From: Gamsiella multidivaricata
Lineage: Eukaryota > Mortierellomycota > Mortierellomycetes > Mortierellales > Mortierellaceae
Length of the DNA: 64,000 bases
Reading direction: 5' to 3'
NCBI RefSeq assembly: GCF_025024155.1
Contig: NW_026251806.1
Coordinates: forward strand, 1 to 64,000
Shown: positions 25,639 through 34,659 of the stretch, in pieces
Numbering within the stretch: the stretch's first letter is position 1
Layout of the letters: every line of letters begins with the position of its first letter
Position numbers and translations under genes: made by a program
Notes under the pieces: generated by a model
What the model was told of the DNA's origin: nothing
What the model saw: only the letters and a program-made list of their open reading frames with translations
Databases searched by the model: none

Positions 25639-25682
25639 GAAGGACGCTCGAGGTTGGAGTCATCCTCCTGGTTGAGCGCCAT
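15803..25682 (-). CDS. UNC80: UNC80 homologue (cation leak channel complex scaffold)
   Basis: Predicted 3034-aa all-helical protein, near the ~3250 aa of animal UNC80. Ten exons (complement): 25682-24851, 24757-24624, 24528-24184, 24097-23525, 23417-23304, 23205-22768, 22667-22579, 22522-22303, 22251-21863, 21773-15803; sum 9105 nt, in frame. Recognition rests on ordered blocks shared with animal UNC80: FNHLLGLLKWYQRSSRPLGM followed by IVFKDLKRNK (about residue 1267); FRFYLLHQEAFVLQSLGAV-like sequence (YRFYLLHQEAFVLQ); IADSIKLFLAVIAFDPGSVR; and FSRVPLMIMMRPFLMDQL in the C-terminal part. In animals UNC80 scaffolds the NALCN sodium leak channel with UNC79. Fungi have the related channel Cch1 and the NLF-1-like Mid1, so a partnership with Cch1 is plausible but inferred. 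The N terminus has an (Asn-Asp)n repeat; the C-terminal ~600 residues are Ser/Pro-rich with an E/K run. The last exon (5971 nt) is unusually long for this window. Confidence 0.85.
25602..25637. repeat. GTTGTC hexanucleotide repeat, coding
   Basis: About six tandem gttgtc units in the first exon of the UNC80 homologue, read on the minus strand as alternating Asn-Asp codons near the N terminus. As a multiple of three it can vary in length without breaking frame. Confidence 0.85.
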
Positions 25683-26734
25683 CAAGCCCTGAAAGGACCC
25701 TTTATCTCCTGTTTAGTGATTTCGAACGGAATAGTTATAGGAAAAATGACATCAATGGGTCGATACAATAAAATACGGTGGTTGTCGTCTGGATGTGAAG
25801 GAATGGTGTGCCTTTGTTTAGATCATGAAGCCGATGAGGGAGTGGATGGGATGTGAATATAAGTGTGATGAAGACGGAGGGAGTAAGAGAACTCAACTCA
25901 AGACTGACCATACACCTATACACGGCAGCTTGCTGCTCTCGGGCGGTGTGTCCCTATGCCTTTGCAATTCTAAATGGGTGTTTCTGCTCATTTCCCCAAT
26001 GGATGCCCATTCTGGGTCTCTGCTGGCGTATCTTGGCCACTCGGCATATGTCTTCCACCATCTCTTCCCGCCTGCTACACATAGTCTATGCATTTCTGCA
26101 TCGTGCATCATCAGGTAGGTATTGTATTTCCCCTTGGTCCTTTGCCGTCAATCCATGTACTGCGACTTAGCTTTTCCTTCAGGACAGCACGTTTAGCGTT
26201 GCACGAATCATCCGGATGTGCACAGCATTTTTTTTTAAGAGTACGTCAGGGCGGAACCAGAAAGGAATTCCAGTGCAGTGGTGCTTTGAGAACACCTTTA
26301 GTCGACTCCTAACCTTCCGTAACAGCCTGCTCGCTGGCTCGATATTTCGTTCGCGCTATTCGGTCTTACTCTGCCCTTTGATGCTATTGGACCCTGCGAT
26401 TGACAATCTGGGCCTTGTCAAAGCTGTGTATTCCAAGAACCCAGACCTGGTGCGCAGACAGGCACCTAGAGGGTCCAGTTTTTTTCTGTCGTGATGGTGA
26501 TGGCGACCCAAGCATGGCGCTCAGTGACCCGTTTCCTCCTTACTTCCCTAATATCGTGCCGGTGTGAAGCATTATCTCGATACCGGCTCGTCTCCTTGAG
26601 TCTTCGCTCACCCCGCAAGACCCAGACATCTGCGGTATATAAATACAAGTGCCTTGAGCACATGGTTTACTGCGTCTCCAAACCTTCATCCCTCCTATTC
26701 AGTATATTGCTTCCGACTTCACTTGACAATTAAT
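25683..26734. promoter_or_regulatory. Divergent promoter region, UNC80 (-) and LPMO-like gene (+)
   Basis: 1.05 kb between divergent starts. Short open frames on both strands show no domain or splice support. The right end carries a clear TATA box serving the rightward gene, listed separately. I found no other recognisable element. Confidence 0.55.
26636..26645 (+). promoter_or_regulatory. TATA box of LPMO-like gene
   Basis: TATATAAATA lies about 90 bp upstream of the ATG at 26735, a typical distance for a strongly regulated fungal gene with a short 5' leader. Confidence 0.65.
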
Positions 26735-28078
26735 ATGGCAACAACCATGCGGTCACCAAAGCATACACTCTCTCACTCTAGTTCTCTGATGCGATGGGCC
26801 ATCTTTTTGTCATTTAATATGTTTGTTCTGAATGCTTCAGTGGCTTCTGCGCACAGCTGGCTAGATTGCACCAACATGCTTCCTTCTGGCTGCGCTGGTT
26901 ATCCTCTTGGGTACCCATCTCGCACAGACGTTGACATCAACACAAAATACACTTACCTTGTCAAAGACCGCCTTCCAGACGCCCCCCTTTGCCAGCCTGG
27001 CCGTCAAAACGTTCCTGGCAACAATCCCTTCCCACCAGCATCCGTCACCCCAGGACAGACTTTGCATTTGACGTGGCAGCCTGATGGTCACTTGGACGAT
27101 AGCCACCCATCCTTTATTGAGGTGCATTGGTCAGGGGTACCAGCAAAGCAGCTTTACACACGCTCAGAATTGAATCCAGCTACGCTTTTGGGAACAATGA
27201 CCTTTGGCACGAGCGCCAACTGCGACCAGCCTTGGGAGCCCAACACCTGGTGCCACGGATACCTTACCATTCCAGCGGGGACACAGCCAGGCACTTATCA
27301 GTTGATTTGGTGGTGGAAATATGATCGCAATCCGTCCGGAGAGGAATACTCCACTTGCTTTGAAATCGTTGTCGGTGGTTCCGAAACGCAGCCTCGCGAT
27401 ATCTCTGTTCGTGCACTAGCGCAGACAGAATCTTCATCTCCACTGATCAAGACACACAGGCTGAGCCAGATGACCACAGAGTCTAATTGGAGCAGCGCGA
27501 GCGCTTCAAGTGAAAACTTTACACCTGCATTAGAGACCCTGAAGGACATGGCATCCAAGCCCGACGAGCCGCTCTCTGTAGTTCCTGACTTTTCGATCGT
27601 TCAAGACAGCAAGGAGGATCAGGCGCATGGCAATGATTATGTGGATGATAAAACCGGCACTTTGGCTGGGGATGCCATCAACGACGAGGAGGACGCTGAT
27701 GTCCCACCGCTTCCTGTCGCGACACCCACTCAGCTCATCAGCAGCACACTTGACGAGCACCATGACAATACCGACGATGTAAGTAGCACTGAACATAAAA
27801 GTGCCGATAGCAACCGCACTTTGAGCCCTATGGTCAACCAGAACGGCACGCTGAACACCAACTACACGCCAAACAACTCGACAGACAGCTCGACAGGTCT
27901 TCCTACCTCCCGCCCGGAGCATGGCGGCACAGAATTCGGTAGTCCGCGCAACCAAACATTGGCCAGACAGATGCCCACGTTCAAAAGTGCCGCGTTTGGC
28001 ACCATAATACCTCCCCTGTTTGTCGACGCAATGATCCTGTCGAGTGCACTGGCTGCTCTGACCTGGATAGTTATCTAA
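26735..28078 (+). CDS. Secreted His-brace (LPMO-like) protein, probable GPI anchor
   Basis: Intronless, 447 aa. Residues 1-39 look like a signal peptide (hydrophobic core WAIFLSFNMFVLN, cleavage after ASA), leaving a mature N terminus H40-S-W-L-D-C. A mature N-terminal histidine is the hallmark of lytic polysaccharide monooxygenases and related copper His-brace proteins. A possible second copper His is in LTWQPDGHLDDSHPSFIEVHW-like sequence (around 123-138). Further Cys residues (CAGYPLGY, CQPGRQ, ANCDQPW, TWCHGY, STCFEIVV) fit a disulphide-bonded beta-sandwich ending near residue 237. After it comes a ~180-residue Ser/Thr/Asn/Asp-rich stalk and a hydrophobic C terminus (VDAMILSSALAALTWIVI) typical of a GPI signal. 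Likely a wall- or membrane-attached protein. Activity, substrate and CAZy family are not established; it could bind copper without oxidising polysaccharide. Confidence 0.72.
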   Translation: MATTMRSPKHTLSHSSSLMRWAIFLSFNMFVLNASVASAHSWLDCTNMLPSGCAGYPLGYPSRTDVDINTKYTYLVKDRLPDAPLCQPGRQNVPGNNPFPPASVTPGQTLHLTWQPDGHLDDSHPSFIEVHWSGVPAKQLYTRSELNPATLLGTMTFGTSANCDQPWEPNTWCHGYLTIPAGTQPGTYQLIWWWKYDRNPSGEEYSTCFEIVVGGSETQPRDISVRALAQTESSSPLIKTHRLSQMTTESNWSSASASSENFTPALETLKDMASKPDEPLSVVPDFSIVQDSKEDQAHGNDYVDDKTGTLAGDAINDEEDADVPPLPVATPTQLISSTLDEHHDNTDDVSSTEHKSADSNRTLSPMVNQNGTLNTNYTPNNSTDSSTGLPTSRPEHGGTEFGSPRNQTLARQMPTFKSAAFGTIIPPLFVDAMILSSALAALTWIVI

Positions 28079-28096
28079 ACTGTAATGAACATCTGC

Positions 28097-28102
28097 AATA
28101 AA
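28097..28102 (+). terminator. Polyadenylation signal of LPMO-like gene
   Basis: AATAAA 19 nt after the stop codon of the LPMO-like gene, a plausible cleavage/polyadenylation signal. Confidence 0.5.
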
Positions 28103-28397
28103 TTCTATTGGTATTAGACACATTATTTGGATGGTGTATCAATAGATGAATGTTAAAAGTCTTGCCGCGTCAATTGGGTTCACCGACTGTGTCACCAGTA
28201 CCCAAACCTTAATTATGGTACTCAAAAGGATATGCCCTGAGCTTAGCTGAAATCAGGACCTTTACTATTACGATGAATGTATACATTCTTTATCTCTATG
28301 AAGGCCTCAAGGACGCTTCAAAACGCCATGTTAAAACAAACAACATCTTTATACTATTCATTTATCTTATCGGCTATGCCTTCTGATATGGATCATT

Positions 28398-30918
28398 TTA
28401 CTTGGACAGGCCAAGGTCCCTGGCGATCATGGTCGCAGCAATGGGGTGATAGAAGGACTTGTGCTTTAGGAACGTGGATCTCGCAAGCTCAGCGCCATTC
28501 TTGGCATGATACAGTGACCTAAAGATATGGACAATAGGTAAGGAAGATGATTAGCATGCGAATAAAAAATAAAAAAATAAAAAAATAAAATAAAATGAAG
28601 AGACATGTCCGCAGAGGCTAGCTTGATCCATCAATATCGAGTAGATCGCCTTATTACCTGAGCAATGGGCGGCAGTATCTATTGCGCGCGAGAGAAGAAG
28701 CGCAAATGCAATGTCGCATAATATGAAATTAGATAAGCTTCTGCGAGTGAGCATAGAAAGACCAAGATAATGAATGCGGCACTTACTTCATTCTGCCCAT
28801 CGTTGACGCAAAGTCGACCACTTGTGGATAGATCTTCTCGTAATTGGCCTTGAGACAAATCATCTGCCAGCGGAACTTGATCTCGCAATTGCGGACCTCA
28901 GTCAGATGATAGAGCTCGTCCATGAGATCCAAGTGTGAATGAGGCAAAGCATCAATCTCAGACACACGCTCCAAGAACACAACCGTTTGTGTCGATGAAA
29001 AGCTCTTAATGTCCTCGGACGAAAACTCGGTGGGCTTGGCCACATGGCGCGATTCATCCCACTTCTTGCAGAGGCAGTTGCAGGCCTTCGCAAGGGTATC
29101 GTCAAACTTGTTCTCAACAGGAGGCTGCATTGGCATTGAAAAAAAAAAAAAAAAAAAAAAAAAACAAAGAGATGTCGTCAGTTTGTGTCCACGTCTTCTT
29201 TTCGCGCCATCGACACAAAGTAACGGACAAATCAAGCAGCGGTGTACTTACCATGCCAGTGCCAGCAAGCCATGCCTCCCAGTCGACCTTGTTCAAGAGA
29301 TCGACCTTCTCTTGTCCAAAATTCTTCTCCATGAAAGAGTACAAGAATGCCTTCCAATCGTCAGTGTTGATAGAGCGTCCAGCAAATTCCTGAACATGCG
29401 CCCTCAGATAGGGCTCAAAGACCTCTGCACCACCCAGATGCTTCTCGAGATAGTAGAGCAGATTGAATCCCTTCTCTATAGATCAAGACAGAATGAAAAG
29501 TGTCAGCTTTGAACATTCTGCCACCTAATTGCTAATCGTTCGTCATGATATTGATTTTGTGAATAGCTTACCGTAGGGAACAGAGGAAAACGCATCATCA
29601 GGATCCTCTCCACGGAGGCAGGGGCGGAGGGCAGTAAAAGGATGGTCCTTGCCATAAAGCTCGACACTCTCAACCAAAGCCTTGCGACCGATGATGGCAC
29701 TGAACTCGCTGTGCTCCTTGCCCTGCATACGTCCCAAGATCTTGCGCTCAACGAAAACTGTAAATCCTTCGTTCAGCCTATAGTACCAACAAGTCTATTA
29801 GGAATACAACTTGAGGACAAAAAAAAAAAGGGGGGGGGGGGGGGGGGAAGAAGGGCTGGCATCTTCGTCCACAACTTACCAGAAGTGTTCCCAGTTCTCG
29901 GTTGTGACCAAATTACCCATCCAGCTGTGAGCAATTTCGTGAGCGACAACGTCAACCAAGGAGCGGTCTCCGGCCAACAGCGAAGGAGTAACAAAGGTCA
30001 AGCAAGGGTTCTCCATACCACCATAGGGGAACGAAGCAGGGAGGACTAAGAGGTCATAGCGACCCCAGTCATAAGGGGTGAGGAGCTCCTCGCCAGTGCG
30101 GATGAAGGTCTCGGTGTCGACAAATTCCCAAGCAGCAGACTCAATGACCTCGGGCTCTGTCCAGACAGTGGAGCGGGGTCCGATCTCGCGACCCTCGAGG
30201 TTTCCGACAGCAAGGGCAATCAAGTAGGATGGCATGCGGGTCTTTTGGTGGAACTTGTAGGTGGTCGTGCCATTGTTCTGCTTCTCCTCGCCAGTGGACA
30301 CAGCAGACATGACGGCACGAAGGGGTGCGTTAATGTTGGCGCTGTAGGTCAGCTTGACGGAAGGACTGTCCTGGCAAGGGACGAGAGAGCGAGCGTGGAT
30401 GGCCTGGCATTGTGTAAAGAGGTATGGGTGCTTCTTGCCAACAGTCTGGCTGGGCTCGAGCCATTGGCAAGCGGTGCACTCCTGTGTGGTCGCATATCCA
30501 ATGATAATCTTGACCTTTTCGCTCTTGCGGAGGGTCTGGCCTAGTTCAATGGTCAAGGCAGAGCCATACTTCTCATGACGCTTCTCGAGAGAGTGCTATT
30601 ATCAAACCCGATAGAACAAAAATAACATAAAAATAAATAAATAAAGTGAACGGACATCCGTTTTAATGCTTGCGCAATAATGCTGTTCAATTGAGTCCTT
30701 ATGCCTACCTTGAGGGACTTGTCTCCGATAGAGACAGAGTGGATGGCGATGTAGCTGGTGTCGAGGATGACCTTAGAGATATTGTCGACAATGGCCTCAA
30801 CCTCTAATTCAGCAGTACCAGTCAGGGTCTTTGCAGTAAAGTCGACAGCGAGGTCGAGGTGGATGTGGTTGGTCTTGACCTCGTCGAGGTTCGAGAGGGA
30901 AGTGGGATCGTAAGGCAT
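28398..30918 (-). CDS. LTA4H: Leukotriene-A4-hydrolase-type aminopeptidase (M1)
   Basis: M1-family zinc aminopeptidase/epoxide hydrolase. Seven exons (complement): 30918-30709, 30595-29880, 29777-29572, 29475-29252, 29124-28787, 28678-28658, 28518-28398; sum 1836 nt gives 611 aa, the same length as human LTA4H. The exopeptidase motif YGGMENP precedes the zinc site H289-E290-x2-H293 ([10 protein letters not shown]); the third ligand Glu is in [13 protein letters not shown], whose first codon is rebuilt across the intron. The C-terminal helical domain ends [15 protein letters not shown]. Exon six is only 21 nt and encodes KYCRPLLR across its joins, matching the conserved MK(F/Y)xRPLYR segment. 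Two introns carry extreme sense-strand pyrimidine runs (C18-T11, T26). The yeast orthologue (Lap2) cleaves peptides and hydrolyses LTA4. Cytosolic, since no signal peptide is seen. Confidence 0.95.
29139..29164. repeat. A26 homopolymer (T26 on sense strand) in intron
   Basis: Lies in the intron upstream of LTA4H exon five; on the sense strand a T26 tract ends about 15 nt before the cag acceptor, so it acts as, or inflates, the polypyrimidine tract. Confidence 0.85.
29819..29847. repeat. A11G18 homopolymer pair (C18T11 on sense strand) in intron
   Basis: Located in the 102-nt intron upstream of LTA4H exon three. Sense-strand sequence is C18 followed by T11, an all-pyrimidine block about 40 nt before the acceptor used (exon from 29777). 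Such runs are also prone to sequencing error. Confidence 0.85.
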
Positions 30919-31639
30919 ATTGGAGGATGTGATGGTGAAATAGAGATGAGAGTGATGGAGCGAGATCACTTGTTGGTGTTATTTTTTTTTGAGCTTCGAT
31001 CCTTTCCGCAAATGGATGCGACGCACGCCCCGCGCCCAATGAAAGTCCGGAGACCGTGAGAAACTGCTATTCCAGCCAACCTTATTCACGCATTTGCAAA
31101 AACCAAACCGCGTCCAAACGCGTCTTCATAGAACATGATCCACGCCCTGTATCTACGTCTCAATCCCTAATAAAAGCGAGGCCATTGATATCGATATTTT
31201 TCACTGCTGAGGAAACCCTTTTCAAAAAGAAACTGAGCTTAGATACTCGTAGAAAGATGGCCGGAGAACTGCATGGAAGCGGCGCTCAGTAGTGAAGGAG
31301 CTTTGAGGAAGCAACCAATATACACTCGGACAACATAACCGAGATAATAATAAAGCATCCGTGGCACAAATAAAGGGCACCTATCGATCCTACTCTTCGT
31401 TTGTTTACACAACAGTCCTATGAAAAATATCCTTGAGCTCAGGGCACAACGATGGATCGAGGCACATCGTGACTCTCCGATCCATCGCGTATATAAAGTA
31501 CTGACTCAACCGCCCAGACAAATATAGAACTTTTCTCATTTTGAAGAACTGTCATGAGTTGTTGCAGGTAATTTTATTACGTGAATGGTGATAATATTTT
31601 GGTCCGGCGACAGAGATGGTTTAAGGAAGAAGATCGTAT
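30919..31639. other. Intergenic region between LTA4H and NDUFB7 genes
   Basis: 721 bp upstream of the LTA4H start and downstream of the NDUFB7 stop. The right half contains an inverted repeat and a plus-strand TATA box (separate entry) not explained by either flanking minus-strand gene. No firm coding region is seen. Confidence 0.5.
31450..31498 (+). promoter_or_regulatory. 10-bp inverted repeat followed by TATA box
   Basis: cgatggatcg at 31450-31459 and its exact reverse complement cgatccatcg at 31478-31487 are separated by 18 bp; TATATAAAG follows at 31490-31498. Downstream at 31554 is ATG AGT TGT TGC AG followed by gtaatt, a start codon with a nearby possible splice donor. This resembles an operator plus TATA for a rightward transcript, but no convincing plus-strand gene was found. 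Confidence 0.45.
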
Positions 31640-32337
31640 TTATGCATCGGCAGCCTCGAGCTTCTTTTGCTCCGCGGCTTTCATTCTACGGATGTAACTA
31701 GAAGGCAGTCCGAAAAAAAAAAGTACGCGGTCAGAGAATAATGCAGATGGTTCGTCATGACAAGAGGTACTGCAGCCTCATCCCTTCATAAAGACACTCA
31801 GTTCCTGCAGTCGTCAATTGCTTGATCCCTATCCTCTTGTTTGTTTCCGTTGAATCCATAGGATCCTATGCTGTCCACGAAGCGATATCCTATATCGTCA
31901 GCTGTTTCTTTGCTGGACACCTATCTTTGTTGCCCGTGCAGAGACAATAGCTCTTGGTCTCTTAACTCTTGCAGCTATGTTTGGTATTTTCCTATAATTG
32001 TGTCTGCCATCCTCCTGTAGTTGCTGAGGCCGTCTCCCAGAGATAGTAATCCAGTACACATCCTGATCTCTGGTGTCCGGTATGAAGCTCTTTCTATGTC
32101 CTGGAAGACGCTTTTCTCCAAATGATAAAATGGTAAAAACAATCAAATAGCACAGGCGAGATGCACGTACTCATCGTATTGGCACTTTTCATAGATGTGG
32201 CGCTCATCTTGGCACTTCCATGGGAGATAGTACGTTTCCGATCGGCACTTGTTCAGGGGGATCAGCAGGTCTGCGCAGAAATCGCGGTAGCCGAGAGGCA
32301 GACGAGCATCCTGCATTTCCTTTTGTGTGGCGGGCAT
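31640..32337 (-). CDS. NDUFB7: NADH dehydrogenase complex I subunit NDUFB7 (B18)
   Basis: Accessory subunit of mitochondrial complex I, 74 aa. Exons (complement): 32337-32171 and 31697-31640, phase consistent. It opens MPATQKEMQDARLPLGYRDF, close to the animal MVATQQEMMDA start of the conserved core, and carries the twin C-x9-C pairs FCADLLIPLNKC and KCQDERHIYEKC, which form the disulphide-bonded CHCH hairpin oxidised in the intermembrane space. After the splice come DYIRRMKAAEQKKLEAADA and stop. It is shorter than human NDUFB7 (137 aa) because the N- and C-terminal extensions are missing. The single intron is 473 nt, several times the local norm. Confidence 0.92.
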
Positions 32338-32646
32338 GATGTAGTATTTGATCGTTGACGACGGCAGAAGGAACGTTGAGTGGGGAGGGGAAGGAGTACG
32401 AGATTCGTGGCAAGGGAGAGGCGGGAGGACGATCCGTGCCTGATCAGTCAGATCTCTCCATTTTCCGAAGTATATCACACGTCACAGCAATTAGAATCAT
32501 CGCACGAAAAGCAAAAAATGGATGTCTTCCATGGCAATGGCTGGCGTGCACATCCATGATAGACCAGTATGACCAGTATGCACTCCAATTTCCTTTATTC
32601 GGCGGTAGTTTCACTCGATCCATTTATTAGATGCAACTATAGTACG
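32338..32646. other. Intergenic region, NDUFB7 promoter
   Basis: 309 bp between the NDUFB7 start and the stop of the Myb-repeat gene, both minus strand. It includes the near-tandem decamer gaccagtatg at about 32562-32580. Nothing else is recognisable. Confidence 0.45.
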
Positions 32647-34659
32647 TCATGAAGCATAGTTGGCCATGTGTGGATGGGATCTTATGGTCTTGGCCTGAAT
32701 AGCTGCCAACTCCTTGTTCTCCACAATTGTCTCGTGCAGCTCCGACCAACGCAGTCGACATTCCCATGTATCTTTTTCTGGTATTCTCTCTGCGACCTTG
32801 ATCCAATTCTTTCGTCCAAAGATCTTAGTGGCTTCCAGGAGCGCACTGTCCTGTTTAGGTGTCCATACAGACTTCCGGAGGTGGTTCCTAAATGAGGACT
32901 CGTACGCATCCCGACACTGATCCGCTGTCCAAGTACCGCCCGGCATCGAGCGCGCAATCGCGTTCCAATCAGGGACAAATGCCTTGGCTCCTGATGCGCC
33001 ATCACCTTGTTCGTGTTTGGACGCTTCCTCCTGGAGATCGATCTTGGACATCAGGGTTTCGTATTCCTCGGGAGAGATATGCGAGCCCTTGTGTTTGATC
33101 GTGGTGAACTTGTGGCAGATAGCCTTGGGATTACGGTGCGGTAGATAGTCTTGGCAGATCAAAGCCCAGTCGCGTCCAACCTCTCGAACAGCTCTTTCCA
33201 GTGTCCTGATCTCTTCATCGCTCCATTTACCGGCGAGTCCAGTTTTCCGGATCGTCTTCAGATAATAATGGTGATGCTTATACTGCACAGGCGTCAGTTT
33301 CAGGCCCATCCGCTCGGCTACTTTTTCCCACTCGATCCGACTATCCTTGCCCTCGGACCTGACTTGCTCTGCGACATCCCAAAGCCGGTCCGAGTCCTCC
33401 TTCTTCCAAACAAACTGAGTATATTGACTGTAGCTGTCGGCAAGTTCCTTAACCTTGCGATCAAATTCGTCCTTGTCTTCCTCGTTGAACCCTGCAGTCA
33501 AAGTCTTGAAAAATCTCTCGCATTGCTCCGGTGATCGCCTCGACATAAAGCCAGAAATCTTGGCCCAATCCGTACCGTATCTCTGCCAAAGCCGCCAAAA
33601 GTTGCTCCGCTCGCCCTTGTACCAGGCTTTCTCCTTGAATGGTCTGGTTTTCATGTCAAGCGTAGTCCACTTTTCCTTGCATTGCTCTGGTGAGTGAAAC
33701 TTGAGCGCCTCCGAGATCACCTCCCATTGGCTGGTGCCGTGCTTGAGAACGTGTTGAATTAGCGCCGTTTCCTCGTTGAGTGTCCAGACTTGAGTCGATC
33801 GTCGTTGGAGCCGGTAGTATTGATGCCTCAGCTGCTCTGCCGAGACCTTCGGCATGTCACGTCCTCCAAGTTGCGTCATAAACTCCCGTAAGACCGCCTT
33901 CCAATCATCCTCGCCAACCTTCCCAACAACCTTCAAGAGTACCTTTGACTGAAGCATATCGAACTGTCGATTCCGGCCCTGATCCTTGGGTCTGACCAAG
34001 TTCTTCCATTTGGCCTGGCAGTTTGTACTGGTGGTGCCCAGGGCTTGCGCAATTTCGGCCCATGACTTGCCCTGTGCGACCATATCATCCAAGATTTGAC
34101 TCTTGTGCTCTGGCCAGTGTTCGTACAGCAATGGATTGAGCACTGTAATATATCGGCGATTACAGCTACGATGTGGCAGACCAAGCGCAGATCCGATCGC
34201 GGTCCAGGACAGACCCAGTTCACGGCGCCGAAGGATTTCTGCATCGATCTCAGGTGTGAACGTTGGCTTCCTGTACTTGGTATTGTAGCTAGAGTCCGCT
34301 AATGATGGGGCACTGATTTCCCCTGGTGCTGTGGTCCCCGTTGATTCCACTTCGGACTCGACCCGAATGTTGTTTGTGCTGGTCGCATCACCATCGTTGC
34401 TATCAACATGCTCCAAGTCGGTAGCGGACGTTGCTGCATGTGGTTGCTGATATTCCGACAAGGCCTGATCCTGGACCAGTGCAGAGCGGTCTGTGAGAGT
34501 TGAGAGAGATACGAACCGATAGGGGCTAGTTGTGTGTGGAAGTCGGAGCGAACTCCTCAGGTCGTTCCTGAGTAGGCAGGGTCCTGCTTTAGTGGTGGTC
34601 TTGCCGACAGCTGAGAGGATGTCTCGCATCCGCGAGCCAGCCAACAAAGGGAATGTCAT
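32647..34659 (-). CDS. Multi-Myb/SANT-repeat protein with presequence-like N terminus
   Basis: Intronless, 670 aa. From about residue 129 to 655 it consists of roughly nine Myb/SANT-like helix-turn-helix repeats with spaced Trp/Phe cores, e.g. FTPEIDAEILRRRELGLSW, WTLNEETALIQHVLKHGTSQ, WKKEDSDRLWDVAEQV, WSDEEIRTLERAVREVGRDW and WTPKQDSALLEATKIFGRKN. Such arrays usually bind DNA or chromatin (compare SNAPc4 and c-Myb). The first ~55 residues are rich in Arg, Ser, Thr and Leu with few acidic residues (LLRNDLRSSLRLPHTTSPYR), which looks like a mitochondrial targeting presequence; a downstream Met at residue 11 would keep most of it. A mitochondrial DNA-binding role is therefore possible but unproven; it may simply be a nuclear factor with a basic N terminus. 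I do not recognise a named orthologue. Confidence 0.82.
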   Translation of the reverse strand: MTFPLLAGSRMRDILSAVGKTTTKAGPCLLRNDLRSSLRLPHTTSPYRFVSLSTLTDRSALVQDQALSEYQQPHAATSATDLEHVDSNDGDATSTNNIRVESEVESTGTTAPGEISAPSLADSSYNTKYRKPTFTPEIDAEILRRRELGLSWTAIGSALGLPHRSCNRRYITVLNPLLYEHWPEHKSQILDDMVAQGKSWAEIAQALGTTSTNCQAKWKNLVRPKDQGRNRQFDMLQSKVLLKVVGKVGEDDWKAVLREFMTQLGGRDMPKVSAEQLRHQYYRLQRRSTQVWTLNEETALIQHVLKHGTSQWEVISEALKFHSPEQCKEKWTTLDMKTRPFKEKAWYKGERSNFWRLWQRYGTDWAKISGFMSRRSPEQCERFFKTLTAGFNEEDKDEFDRKVKELADSYSQYTQFVWKKEDSDRLWDVAEQVRSEGKDSRIEWEKVAERMGLKLTPVQYKHHHYYLKTIRKTGLAGKWSDEEIRTLERAVREVGRDWALICQDYLPHRNPKAICHKFTTIKHKGSHISPEEYETLMSKIDLQEEASKHEQGDGASGAKAFVPDWNAIARSMPGGTWTADQCRDAYESSFRNHLRKSVWTPKQDSALLEATKIFGRKNWIKVAERIPEKDTWECRLRWSELHETIVENKELAAIQAKTIRSHPHMANYAS

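Noticed and set aside
29009..29512. Plus-strand open frame of 167 codons over the aminopeptidase gene
   Set aside because: Antisense to LTA4H exons, driven by a Lys run from the A26 tract.
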